The notes under the pieces are model-generated. The model did not search any database. It was not told the DNA's origin and saw only the letters and a program-made list of their open reading frames with translations. DNA of 39,057 bases from Sphingomonas sp. GC_Shp_5. GTDB lineage: Bacteria; Pseudomonadota; Alphaproteobacteria; Sphingomonadales; Sphingomonadaceae. Positions within the stretch are counted from its first letter, which is position 1. Each line of letters opens with the position of its first letter. The stretch covers positions 1 through 39,057 of the forward strand of contig NZ_JALNUP010000029.1 in NCBI RefSeq assembly GCF_026540855.1, read 5' to 3'. This document shows positions 32,261 to 39,057 of the stretch, piece after piece. The translations under genes were made by a program, and so were the position numbers.

Positions 32261-33040
32261 TTAGGCGGTGGCGGCCAGCGCGGCTGTTATGGCGCCGTGG
32301 AGTTGGTGCTGGTCGGCTTCGCGGGCGAAGCTGTGGGAATCTGTGTCGATGATCGTCGTTCTGGTCGGCGCGCCGGTGGCCGCGGCCTGGTAGGCGATCG
32401 CGGTGGCGTCGCCTGCGGCGAGGAGGATGTGGGCGCTCTCGCCCCAGGTGGCGATGGCCTCGGCCACGCGTCGACCCAGGCCGTCGGGTTGCGAGGATGT
32501 GGTAGCCAGCTTCTTCAAGCCTTTGACAAGCCTCGCTAAATCAATCCCGCCGCTAATCAGCCGCCGCCAGGTGGCGGGGTCGCGCAGGCGCTCGCGGTAG
32601 CGGGCGCGGATCGCGGCGGCGGGGGGGAGATCGTCGGGCTGGTCGATCACCCAGGGGTTGGCGAGGAGCAGCCGGTCGATACCGGCATCGCGGCCGAACA
32701 GGGCAAGCGTGCTGGCGGCGTCGCAATTGCCGAAGCCGAGCAGCGTGTCGAGCTGCGGCGCCTCGGCGCGAAAGGCGGCGGCGGCGGCGATCAGGTCGGC
32801 CCGGGCACCGAGGAAGCCGCGATTGTCACCGGTCGAATCGCCGATGCCACGGCGGTCGTAGCGGAACACCGGATGGCCCGCGGCGGCGATGCGCGCGGCG
32901 AGCATCGCCATGCCACGGTGGGCGCCGATCCGGGGCTCGTTGCCGCCCGAAACGATCAGCAGGCCGGTGCGGCCGGGGGCGGGATCGAGCGTGGCGACCA
33001 GCGTCTCGCCCGCGCACGGAAAGGCAGTCAGGCGGCGCAT
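32261..33040 (-). CDS. Exosortase A system-associated hydrolase 1
   Basis: A 259-residue alpha/beta hydrolase of the exosortase-A-associated type (hydrolase 1). IVSGGNEPRIGAHRGMAMLA and PVFRYDRRGIGDSTG are family blocks. The nucleophile elbow reads GFGNCDAAS, so C106 sits where Ser is usual; H236 (DSHSFAREA) is a candidate catalytic His. ATG 33040 is preferred over GTG 33052; both lie within the end of hydrolase 2, so the genes are coupled. No signal peptide. The substrate is unknown. Hydrolase 1 is known to co-occur with hydrolase 2 and exosortase A in exopolysaccharide/PEP-CTERM loci; the role here is inferred from that. Confidence 0.87.
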   Translation of the reverse strand: MRRLTAFPCAGETLVATLDPAPGRTGLLIVSGGNEPRIGAHRGMAMLAARIAAAGHPVFRYDRRGIGDSTGDNRGFLGARADLIAAAAAFRAEAPQLDTLLGFGNCDAASTLALFGRDAGIDRLLLANPWVIDQPDDLPPAAAIRARYRERLRDPATWRRLISGGIDLARLVKGLKKLATTSSQPDGLGRRVAEAIATWGESAHILLAAGDATAIAYQAAATGAPTRTTIIDTDSHSFAREADQHQLHGAITAALAATA

Positions 33041-33741
33041 GCGGCAAGCCACTGGGCGATGTCGTCGGCGAGCAGGGCGGCGAGCGCAGGGTCGTCACCT
33101 GGTTCGGTGCGGCGCCACAGCGGGGCGGCGTCGATCCTGCGGTCGGCCGGCGCGGGGTCGGTGGCGAGGCGAATCACGCGGCGGGGGACGCCGGGCTGGT
33201 CGAAGGGTGTTGCGCCGGCGAAGGACGCGAGCAGCGGCGGGGACAGGCGGTTGCCCGCGATCTCGATCGGCCCGGCGCCCGGGTCCGTCATCGCCTCGGC
33301 GCCGCCGCGCTGGCCGGCGGCCTGCCAGACCCGCCGCAGCTCGCGGAGCAGCTCGTCGCCGGTTTGCGGGCTAAACCGCCAGCGGCCGCCGAGCCGGGCC
33401 TGGGTATCGAGCAGCGCGCCGCTGCGGATGCCGAGCGTATAGACCTGGCTGCCTTCGGCGTCGCAGCGATCGGCCAGCGCTGCGACGGCCTCGGTCATCG
33501 CCGCGACAGTCAGCGCGGCGAGCGGCACGAGGCTTTCGCCTTGCCCCGGCAGATCGGGCAGCAGGCCGGCAATGCCGCGGTCGGCGAGTTTGCGCAGCAG
33601 GCCGACGGTGAAGGTGCGGGTGCGGTTGGCTTCCTCGAACAGCGGCAGCAGCGCGATGACCACCGGGCCATGATCGGGCCCGAACCGCAGCAGCGCCTCG
33701 CGGCCGCCGGGCCATTGGTAATGATCGATGCGCGGCGCCAT
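33028..33741 (-). CDS. Exosortase A system-associated hydrolase 2
   Basis: A 237-residue alpha/beta-hydrolase-like protein. The family start ALLPLFEEANRTR is clear, with LLPDLPGQGES after it. At the expected nucleophile elbow the sequence is LGIRSGAL (G104-I-R106-S-G108), which lacks a Ser or Cys in the canonical third position, so catalysis is doubtful or uses S107. It lies 12 bp downstream of the acyl carrier gene and overlaps hydrolase 1. A thioesterase or transferase acting on carrier-bound acyl groups is one possibility, but that is inference from neighbours only. Confidence 0.85.
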   Translation of the reverse strand: MAPRIDHYQWPGGREALLRFGPDHGPVVIALLPLFEEANRTRTFTVGLLRKLADRGIAGLLPDLPGQGESLVPLAALTVAAMTEAVAALADRCDAEGSQVYTLGIRSGALLDTQARLGGRWRFSPQTGDELLRELRRVWQAAGQRGGAEAMTDPGAGPIEIAGNRLSPPLLASFAGATPFDQPGVPRRVIRLATDPAPADRRIDAAPLWRRTEPGDDPALAALLADDIAQWLAACAA

Positions 33742-33753
33742 GCCGGGCGGAGG

Positions 33754-34011
33754 CTAGACCAGCGCCTTGCCCGCGGCAAATGCGACCAGTGCGCCGAACG
33801 TCTCGAGCATGTCGCCATCGACCTCGTCATCCTCGATCAGGATGCCGAGCCGGTCCTCGATTTCGGTGAGGACGCCGGCGACCGCCATCGAATCGAGCTC
33901 GGGCAATGCGCCGAACAGCGGCGTCGCCGCGGTGAAGGCGGCGGTGCGCTCGGGGGAGAGGCCGAGCACGTCCGCGAGCACCGCGCGGACGGTCTGATCA
34001 ACCTGGTTCAT
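33754..34011 (-). CDS. Acyl carrier protein of the exosortase A cluster
   Basis: An 85-residue acidic four-helix carrier. The phosphopantetheine-attachment serine is S41 in ELDSMAVAGVL, with Met after Ser as in many carriers. IEDRLGILIEDDEVDGDMLE is the typical helix III/acidic region. The start ATG 34011 follows GAAGG; the frame upstream to 34089 has no support. It is first in a minus-strand operon with the two hydrolases and divergent from the acyl ligase (101-bp gap), which is the likely loading enzyme. Confidence 0.88.
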   Translation of the reverse strand: MNQVDQTVRAVLADVLGLSPERTAAFTAATPLFGALPELDSMAVAGVLTEIEDRLGILIEDDEVDGDMLETFGALVAFAAGKALV

Positions 34012-34112
34012 GCCTTCGGGGAGCAAATCGGGGCCTCGTCGGGATCGATGGTTGTGCGTCGCGATAATCGCCGGGGGTGAATTCGGCAACGGGGAGGCGC
34101 TATGAGGGGACG

Positions 34113-35606
34113 ATGATCAGCCTCGACCCCCAGCCCTACCCGATCGATCATGTCCTGCGCGGCGCGGCGCAGGCGGTGGCGCTGGTCGATCGCGCGGGGG
34201 ACTGGCGCTACGCCGACGTCGAGGCGGCGGTGACGGCGGCGGCAGGATGGCTGGCGGCTCAGGGGCTGGCGCCGGGTGCGCGGGTGGCGAGCTGGCTGCC
34301 GAAGACGCGGCTGGCGTGCGTGATGCCGCTCGCCGCGGCGCGGGCGGGCTATGTCCATGTGCCGATCAACCCGGCGCTCCGGCGCGCGCAGGTGGCGCAT
34401 ATCCTCGCCGACAGCGGTGCCGCGCTGCTGGTGACGCAAGGACCGCGGGCGGCAACGCTCGACGCTGTCGACGTGTCGACAACGAGGGTGGTGGACGAGG
34501 GCGCGGTGCCGCTCGCGGGCGCCGGGCCGGGGCGGTCGGCGGCCGATCCGGACGTTCTGGCGGCGATCCTCTATACCTCGGGGTCGACCGGGCGACCCAA
34601 GGGGGTGATGCTGAGCCACGCCAATCTGTGGCTGGGGGCGATCGCGGTGGCGCATTATCTGGCGCTGGAGCCGGACGATCGCGTGCTCGCGGTGCTGCCG
34701 CTGAGCTTTGATTATGGGCAGAACCAATTGCTCTCGACCTGGGCAGCGGGGGCGGCGGTGGCGCCGCTCGATTATCTCACCGCGCGCGACGTGGTGAAGG
34801 CGGTCGACCGGGTGGGGGCGACGACGCTCGCCGGGGTGCCGCCGCTGTGGGTGCAGTTGCTCGAGGCGGACTGGCCGGCGCCGACCGCGGCGCGGCTGCG
34901 GCGGCTGACCAATTCGGGCGGCGCGCTGACGCCACGGCTGGTGCGGGGGCTGCGCGACCGGTTTGCCGAGGCGCGGCTGTTCGCGATGTACGGGCTGACC
35001 GAGGCGTTCCGCTCGACCTATCTCGATCCCGCGCTGATCGATGCCCATCCGCAAGCGATGGGGCGCGCGATCCCCTTTGCCGAGGTGATGGCGGTGGCGG
35101 CGGACGGCCGCCGCGCGGTCGGGGTGCCGGGCGAGCTGGTCCATGCCGGGCCGCTGGTGGCGCAGGGCTATTGGCGCGATGCGGCGCGCACCGCACAGCG
35201 ATTTCGCCCGGCGCCCGATTGGGCCGTGAGCGGAGGCATGGCGGTATGGTCGGGCGACACGGTGATCGAGGGCGCGGACGGCCTGTTCCGCTTCGTCGGG
35301 CGCGACGACGAGATGATCAAGTCGGCGGGCAACCGGATCAGCCCGCTCGAGGTGGAGGAAGCGGTGCTCGCCGGCGGCGAGGCGCGCGAGGCGGTGGCGG
35401 TGGGGGTCACCGACGAGCGGCTGGGGCAGGCGATCGTGGTGGTGGTGGCGGGCGATCCGGCGGGGGAGGCGGCGCTGCGGGCGCGGTTGCGGACAATGCT
35501 GCCGAGCTTCATGCAGCCGGCGCGCTATGCGTGGCGCGACGACCTGCCGCGCAACGCCAATGGCAAGCTCGATCGCGCGGCGATCCGCGCGGAGGTGACG
35601 GCATGA
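34113..35606 (+). CDS. AMP-forming acyl-CoA/ACP ligase, exosortase A-associated
   Basis: A 497-residue adenylate-forming enzyme. The core motifs are ILYTSGSTGRPKGVMLSH (P-loop), FAMYGLTEAFRSTYLDP (A5) and GDTVIEGADGLFRFVGRDDE (A7-A8), and the C-terminal catalytic lysine is NANGKLDRA. SFDYGQNQLLSTWAAG is typical of the exosortase-A-associated ligase group. The start ATG 34113 follows GAGGGG closely. Its substrate is unknown; it may load an acyl or amino acid group onto the divergent carrier protein. It overlaps the decarboxylase as ATGA. Confidence 0.9.
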   Translation: MISLDPQPYPIDHVLRGAAQAVALVDRAGDWRYADVEAAVTAAAGWLAAQGLAPGARVASWLPKTRLACVMPLAAARAGYVHVPINPALRRAQVAHILADSGAALLVTQGPRAATLDAVDVSTTRVVDEGAVPLAGAGPGRSAADPDVLAAILYTSGSTGRPKGVMLSHANLWLGAIAVAHYLALEPDDRVLAVLPLSFDYGQNQLLSTWAAGAAVAPLDYLTARDVVKAVDRVGATTLAGVPPLWVQLLEADWPAPTAARLRRLTNSGGALTPRLVRGLRDRFAEARLFAMYGLTEAFRSTYLDPALIDAHPQAMGRAIPFAEVMAVAADGRRAVGVPGELVHAGPLVAQGYWRDAARTAQRFRPAPDWAVSGGMAVWSGDTVIEGADGLFRFVGRDDEMIKSAGNRISPLEVEEAVLAGGEAREAVAVGVTDERLGQAIVVVVAGDPAGEAALRARLRTMLPSFMQPARYAWRDDLPRNANGKLDRAAIRAEVTA

Positions 35607-36814
35607 AGCCGATGGGCCCGGTACCTGCCGAATTCGCAACCCAGCTGGGCGAGCTGGTGATCGCTGGGCGGCCCGCGCAGGCGTGGGCAAGCGAGACGCC
35701 GGTGTTCGTCTATGACCGCGCGATCGTCGCGGCGCGGGTGGCGCGGTTCCGCGCGGCATTTGCGGGGGTCGACCTCCATTATGCGATCAAGGCCAATCCG
35801 CTGCCGGCGTTGCTCGCGGTGGTGGCGCCGTGGGTGGACGGGCTCGATGTCGCTTCGGGCGGCGAACTGGCGACGGCGCTGGCGGTGAAGCCGGCGGGCG
35901 CGATCAGCTTCGCCGGGCCGGGCAAGCGCGACGACGAATTGCGCGCGGCGGTGGCTGCGGGGGCGGCGCTCAACGTCGAATCGGAGGGCGAGGCGGCGCG
36001 GGCGATCGCGATCGGCGAGGCGCTGGGGACGACGCCGCGACTCGCGGTGCGGGTCAACCCCGATGTCGAGCTGCGCGGCTCGGGGATGAAGATGGGTGGC
36101 CGGCCATCGCCGTTCGGGGTGGACGCGGTGCGCGCGGCGGCGCTGGTGCGGACCATCATTGCGGCGGGGGCCGACTGGCGGGGCTTTCACATCTATGCGG
36201 GCAGCCAGGCGCTCGATCCGCAGGCGATCATGGACACGCAGGCGGCGACGCTGATGCTCGCCGAGCGGCTCACGGAGGAGGCAGGCTTTGTGCCGCCGGT
36301 GGTCAATCTGGGCGGCGGCTTTGGCATACCTTATTTTGCGGGCGATCGATCGCTCGATATCGAGATGATCGGTGCCGCTTTGGCGGAGGAACTCGCGCGA
36401 TGCGATCTCACCGTCGCCGGCACGACGTTCGCAATCGAGCTTGGCCGCTGGCTGGTGGCGGAAGCGGGGGTGTATCTGACCCGGATCGTCGACCGCAAGG
36501 AGAGCGGCGGCGAGACCTTCCTCGTCACCGACGGCGGGCTCAACCACCAGCTCGCCGCGTCGGGCAATTTCGGCACGGTGGTGCGGCGCAACTACCCGCT
36601 CGCGCTTGCCGCACAGATGGGCGCGGCGGCGAGCGAGACGGTATCGGTGGTGGGGCCGCTGTGCACGCCGCTCGACCGGCTCGGCGACCGCATCGGGCTG
36701 CCGCACGGCGCGCCGGGCGATCTGGTCGCGGTGTTCCTGGCGGGCGCCTATGGCGCCTCGGCAAGCCCGGCGGCGTTCCTCGGCCATCCGCCCGCCGCGG
36801 AGATCGTCGGCTAA
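35603..36814 (+). CDS. PLP-dependent decarboxylase, exosortase A-associated
   Basis: A 403-residue fold-type III enzyme of the ornithine/diaminopimelate decarboxylase family. The PLP lysine is K63 (LHYAIKANPLPAL). GGGFGIPYF binds the PLP phosphate, IELGRWLVAEAG follows, and the C-terminal catalytic Cys lies in GPLCTPLDRLGD; the barrel strands DGLDVASGGEL and FHIYAGSQ match. The start ATG 35603 follows GGAGG and overlaps the ligase stop. Whether it decarboxylates a free amino acid or a carrier-bound one cannot be told. No close sign of lysine biosynthesis nearby, so it is not the housekeeping LysA. Confidence 0.9.
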   Translation: MKPMGPVPAEFATQLGELVIAGRPAQAWASETPVFVYDRAIVAARVARFRAAFAGVDLHYAIKANPLPALLAVVAPWVDGLDVASGGELATALAVKPAGAISFAGPGKRDDELRAAVAAGAALNVESEGEAARAIAIGEALGTTPRLAVRVNPDVELRGSGMKMGGRPSPFGVDAVRAAALVRTIIAAGADWRGFHIYAGSQALDPQAIMDTQAATLMLAERLTEEAGFVPPVVNLGGGFGIPYFAGDRSLDIEMIGAALAEELARCDLTVAGTTFAIELGRWLVAEAGVYLTRIVDRKESGGETFLVTDGGLNHQLAASGNFGTVVRRNYPLALAAQMGAAASETVSVVGPLCTPLDRLGDRIGLPHGAPGDLVAVFLAGAYGASASPAAFLGHPPAAEIVG

Positions 36815-36828
36815 GCGTTCCTAACGCT
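36814..36828 (+). other. Short perfect palindrome after the decarboxylase
   Basis: AGCGTT and AACGCT pair around CCT immediately after the decarboxylase stop. It is too weak and lacks a T-run for a confident terminator. It could be a regulator-binding site for the export/chain-length genes that follow, but there is no second copy to support this. Confidence 0.3.
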
Positions 36829-36910
36829 ATCTTCACCTCTCTTACCTCATACCTCCGGATCAAGCCAATCGTGCGCCTGCCGTTCGCGGCGCGCCGACAG
36901 GAGACTGACT

Positions 36911-37555
36911 ATGCGTTCCGGGGTTGCCGTCCGTTCCCTCCTCATCGCCGGCCTGGCCGCCTCGACGCTGAGCGCGTGTGCGAGCGACGGCAATCGCCCG
37001 CAGCTGCCGCCCGCGAGCTATGTCGCGAGCAAGGAGCAGCCCGGCGAGGAATATGTGATCGGGCCGCTCGACCAGCTCAACATCTTCGTGTGGCGCAACC
37101 CGGAACTATCGGCCAAGGTGCAGGTGCGTCCCGATGGCCGCATCACCACGCCGCTGATCAACGACATGCCCGCGGTCGGCAAGACGCCGTCGATGCTCGC
37201 CGCCGACATGAAGGCGGCGCTCGGCGACTATGTGAAGGACCCGATCGTCTCCGTCATCGTCGAGAATTTCTCCGGCACCTACAGCCAGCAGGTGCGGATC
37301 ATCGGCGCGACCGAGAAGCCCGCCTCCATCCCGTATCGCGCCAACATGACGCTGCTCGACGCGATGATCGCGGTGGGCGGGCTCAACCAATATGCCGCGG
37401 GCAACAAGGCCAAACTGGTGCGCCACGATCGCAAGACCGGCGAGCAACACGAATATCGGCTGCAGATCGCCGACCTGCTCAAGAAGGGCGACAGCAGCGC
37501 CAACGTCGGCCTGCAGCCCGGCGACGTGATCATCATCCCCGAATCGATGTTCTGA
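36911..37555 (+). CDS. XrtA-associated polysaccharide export lipoprotein (Wza-type)
   Basis: A 214-residue outer-membrane polysaccharide export protein. A lipoprotein signal ends in the lipobox LSAC at residues 20-23. The polysaccharide biosynthesis/export domain is YVIGPLDQLNIFVWRNPELS, then GRITTPLINDMPAVGKTPSM. An SLBB domain follows (VRIIGATEKPASIPYR, LLDAMIAVGGLNQYAAGN), and the C-terminus is GDVIIIPESMF. AGGAG at 36899-36903 supports the start. It is shorter than Wza and fits the XrtA/PEP-CTERM-type exporter. The 96-bp gap upstream may hold a promoter; none is obvious. It precedes the chain-length determinant by 13 bp. Confidence 0.92.
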   Translation: MRSGVAVRSLLIAGLAASTLSACASDGNRPQLPPASYVASKEQPGEEYVIGPLDQLNIFVWRNPELSAKVQVRPDGRITTPLINDMPAVGKTPSMLAADMKAALGDYVKDPIVSVIVENFSGTYSQQVRIIGATEKPASIPYRANMTLLDAMIAVGGLNQYAAGNKAKLVRHDRKTGEQHEYRLQIADLLKKGDSSANVGLQPGDVIIIPESMF

Positions 37556-37568
37556 GGGGGCCGCGGGG

Positions 37569-39057
37569 GTGAACGGCATTTACGATGAGGTGCGGCTGGC
37601 GCTGCACGCGATTTGGACGCGGCGCTGGCTGGCGCTGGGCGTCGCCTGGGGCGTTTGCGTTCTCGGCTGGTTCGTGGTGTCGCAGATGCCGAGCCGCTAC
37701 GAATCGCGCGCGCGGGTGTTCGTGCAGATGCAGTCGCTGCTGCCCGCCTCGGTCGATGCGCCCGCGCAGAGCCAGCAGGACAATGTCGACACCATCCGGC
37801 AAACGCTGATCTCGGCGGTGAACCTGGAAAAGGTGGTGCGCGGCACCGACCTGGCCAACACCGTGTCGAGCGACCGCGATGTCGCCGACCGGGTGGCCGG
37901 GCTCGCCAATGCGATCAAGGTGGACAGCCAGCAGAACAACCTGTTCCAGATCACCACCACCGCCTCCAGCCCCAAGCTGGCGCGATCGATCACCCAGAAG
38001 CTGATCGACATCTTCGTCGAGCAGAACCTTGCCGGCGACCGTCGCCAGACCAGCCAGAGCCTGACCTTCCTCAACAAGCAGCTCGACGATCTCACCAAGC
38101 AGCTCGCCGACGCGGAGGCCAAGCGCGCCGACTTCCAGAATCGCTATCTCGGCTCGCTACCGGGCACCGGATCGGTAAGCGACCGGATCGGCGCCTCGCG
38201 CAGCCAGATGGCGCAGGTGGACGGCGATCTTGCCGCCGCGCAATCGAGCCTCGCCGCGGTGCAGGGCCAGATGGCAGGCACCCAGCAGAGCATCGCCGGC
38301 GTCGGTGGGGCGGGCACGGCCGGCCCGGCCCGCGCGCGGCTGATCGCCATCCAGGGCCAGCTGGCCGATGCCCGCGCGCGTGGCTATACCGAGAACCATC
38401 CGGACGTGATCGCGCTCAAGAGCCAGCTGGTCGCGGCGCAGGCCGCCGCCCGCAGCGAGCCGCTGACCGGCGGTGGCGCCGGGGGCGGCTCGCCCAACCC
38501 GCTGTACCTGTCGCTGCAATCGATGGCCGCCGACAAGCAATCCGCGGTCGCCGCGCTGAAGATGCGCAAGGCGCAGCTGCAGGGCGATCTTGACCAGCTC
38601 AACGCGAAGCTCGCAGGCGACCCGCAGGTCGCCGCCGAGCAGGGCCAGATCGACCGCGACTATCAAGTGCTGAAAGATCAATATGATACGCTGCTGACCC
38701 AGCGCCAGCAGATCGCGCTGCGCGGTGACGCGCAGAGCCAGACCGATACGGTGAAGTTCAGCGTGATCGACCCGCCGACGACGCCTCGCACGCCCACGGC
38801 ACCCAACCGGATGCTGCTGCTCACCGGCGTGCTGATCGCCGGGGTCGCCGCCGGGATCGGCGCGGCGTTCGCGATGGGACAGCTCCGCTCCACCTTCGCG
38901 ACCGGCACCCGGCTCGAGCGCGCCACCGGCATGCCGGTGATCGGCTCGATCGGCGAGGTGGTAACGCGCGCGCAATCGGATCAGCGGGCCAAGCGGCTGA
39001 AGCTGTTCCTCGGCGGCGGCGCGGGCCTGGCGGCGGCCTATGTGCTGCTGCTGTTCG
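37569..39057 (+). CDS. XrtA-associated polysaccharide chain-length determinant (3'-truncated)
   Basis: An open frame from GTG 37569 to the window edge, at least 496 residues, missed if only stop-terminated frames are read. It opens VNGIYDEVRLALHAIWTRRW, then a membrane helix (LALGVAWGVCVLGWFVV) and Wzz-like domain (YESRARVFVQMQSLLP). Long coiled coils follow (QTSQSLTFLNKQLDDLTKQL and AAEQGQIDRDYQVLKDQYDT). A Pro-rich motif (SVIDPPTTPRTPTAPNR) precedes a second helix near residues 417-440, and a third helix begins at the edge (LFLGGGAGLAAAYVLLLF). It fits the PEP-CTERM/XrtA chain-length family, which controls polymer length with the export lipoprotein upstream. A co-polymerase tyrosine kinase usually follows as a separate gene; that would be outside the window. 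Confidence 0.9.
   Translation, partial: MNGIYDEVRLALHAIWTRRWLALGVAWGVCVLGWFVVSQMPSRYESRARVFVQMQSLLPASVDAPAQSQQDNVDTIRQTLISAVNLEKVVRGTDLANTVSSDRDVADRVAGLANAIKVDSQQNNLFQITTTASSPKLARSITQKLIDIFVEQNLAGDRRQTSQSLTFLNKQLDDLTKQLADAEAKRADFQNRYLGSLPGTGSVSDRIGASRSQMAQVDGDLAAAQSSLAAVQGQMAGTQQSIAGVGGAGTAGPARARLIAIQGQLADARARGYTENHPDVIALKSQLVAAQAAARSEPLTGGGAGGGSPNPLYLSLQSMAADKQSAVAALKMRKAQLQGDLDQLNAKLAGDPQVAAEQGQIDRDYQVLKDQYDTLLTQRQQIALRGDAQSQTDTVKFSVIDPPTTPRTPTAPNRMLLLTGVLIAGVAAGIGAAFAMGQLRSTFATGTRLERATGMPVIGSIGEVVTRAQSDQRAKRLKLFLGGGAGLAAAYVLLLF

Noticed and set aside
34008..35759. 583-codon minus-strand frame opposite the acyl ligase
   Set aside because: Arg/Pro/His-rich shadow with no domain; the ligase on the plus strand has all its catalytic motifs.
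36814..36828. AGCGTT-CCT-AACGCT as a true terminator
   Set aside because: Only a 6-bp stem and no T-run; kept as a weak palindrome only.
35830..38593. Long plus-strand frames (580 and 326 codons) overlapping the decarboxylase, exporter and chain-length genes
   Set aside because: Arg/Gly/Pro-rich out-of-frame shadows. The true chain-length gene is in another frame that stays open to the window edge.

Overview
This window looks like chromosomal DNA of a sphingomonad (Alphaproteobacteria, Sphingomonas or a close relative). The reasons are the high GC content, the codon use, the dense operons with overlapping start and stop codons, the gspC-N order, the ccmC-I order, the exosortase-A (XrtA/PEP-CTERM) genes, and GC-rich palindromic interspersed repeats of the kind common in sphingomonads. 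I see no prophage, insertion sequence or CRISPR array. This is mostly a core-type region carrying one envelope/secretion block and one exopolysaccharide/exosortase block.

Layout. Positions 1-4346 hold the 3' part of a large secreted repeat protein, then a TonB-dependent receptor (TBDR) of the RGLGDRY type. A prolyl-4-hydroxylase-like 2OG-Fe(II) oxygenase lies on the minus strand at 4416-5087. A complete 12-gene type II secretion operon, gspC to gspN, runs from about 5218 to 16450. Nearly all its genes are joined by ATGA or longer overlaps. The exception is gspE/gspF, where a 71-bp gap carries a GC-rich hairpin over the gspF ribosome-binding site. A related palindromic repeat lies in frame inside the 5' end of gspE. 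tRNA-His(GTG) and a leucine-dehydrogenase-type enzyme follow. Next is the cytochrome c maturation operon ccmC-D-E-F-G-H-I (17766-22550), without ccmA or ccmB.

From 22551 to 26906 there is an inverted-repeat element, a DUF3072 protein and alanine dehydrogenase on the minus strand, then kup (potassium uptake) coupled to a 2H phosphoesterase, and tRNA-Met(CAT) with a readable promoter. From 27290 to 30866 on the minus strand is a molybdoenzyme set in transcription order: an FdhF/YdeP-type oxidoreductase, mobA and fdhD. A thioredoxin-reductase-family flavoprotein is divergent from it, followed by a repeat-rich gap at 31991-32260.

From 32261 to the right edge is an exosortase-A-associated block. 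Minus strand: acyl carrier protein, hydrolase 2, hydrolase 1. Plus strand: AMP-forming acyl ligase, PLP-dependent decarboxylase, an outer-membrane polysaccharide export lipoprotein and a chain-length determinant cut by the window end. The ligase, carrier, decarboxylase and two hydrolases look like a small biosynthetic pathway tied to exopolysaccharide assembly and PEP-CTERM sorting; its product is not established as far as I know.

The points I rate most worth a second look are the XrtA-linked carrier/ligase/decarboxylase cassette with its atypical hydrolases, the repeat translated inside gspE and its relative masking the gspF ribosome-binding site, and the pairing of repeat protein plus TBDR plus oxygenase beside the T2SS. 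Non-AUG start/stop overlaps (CTGA at mobA, TTGA at the 2H protein) are also notable.
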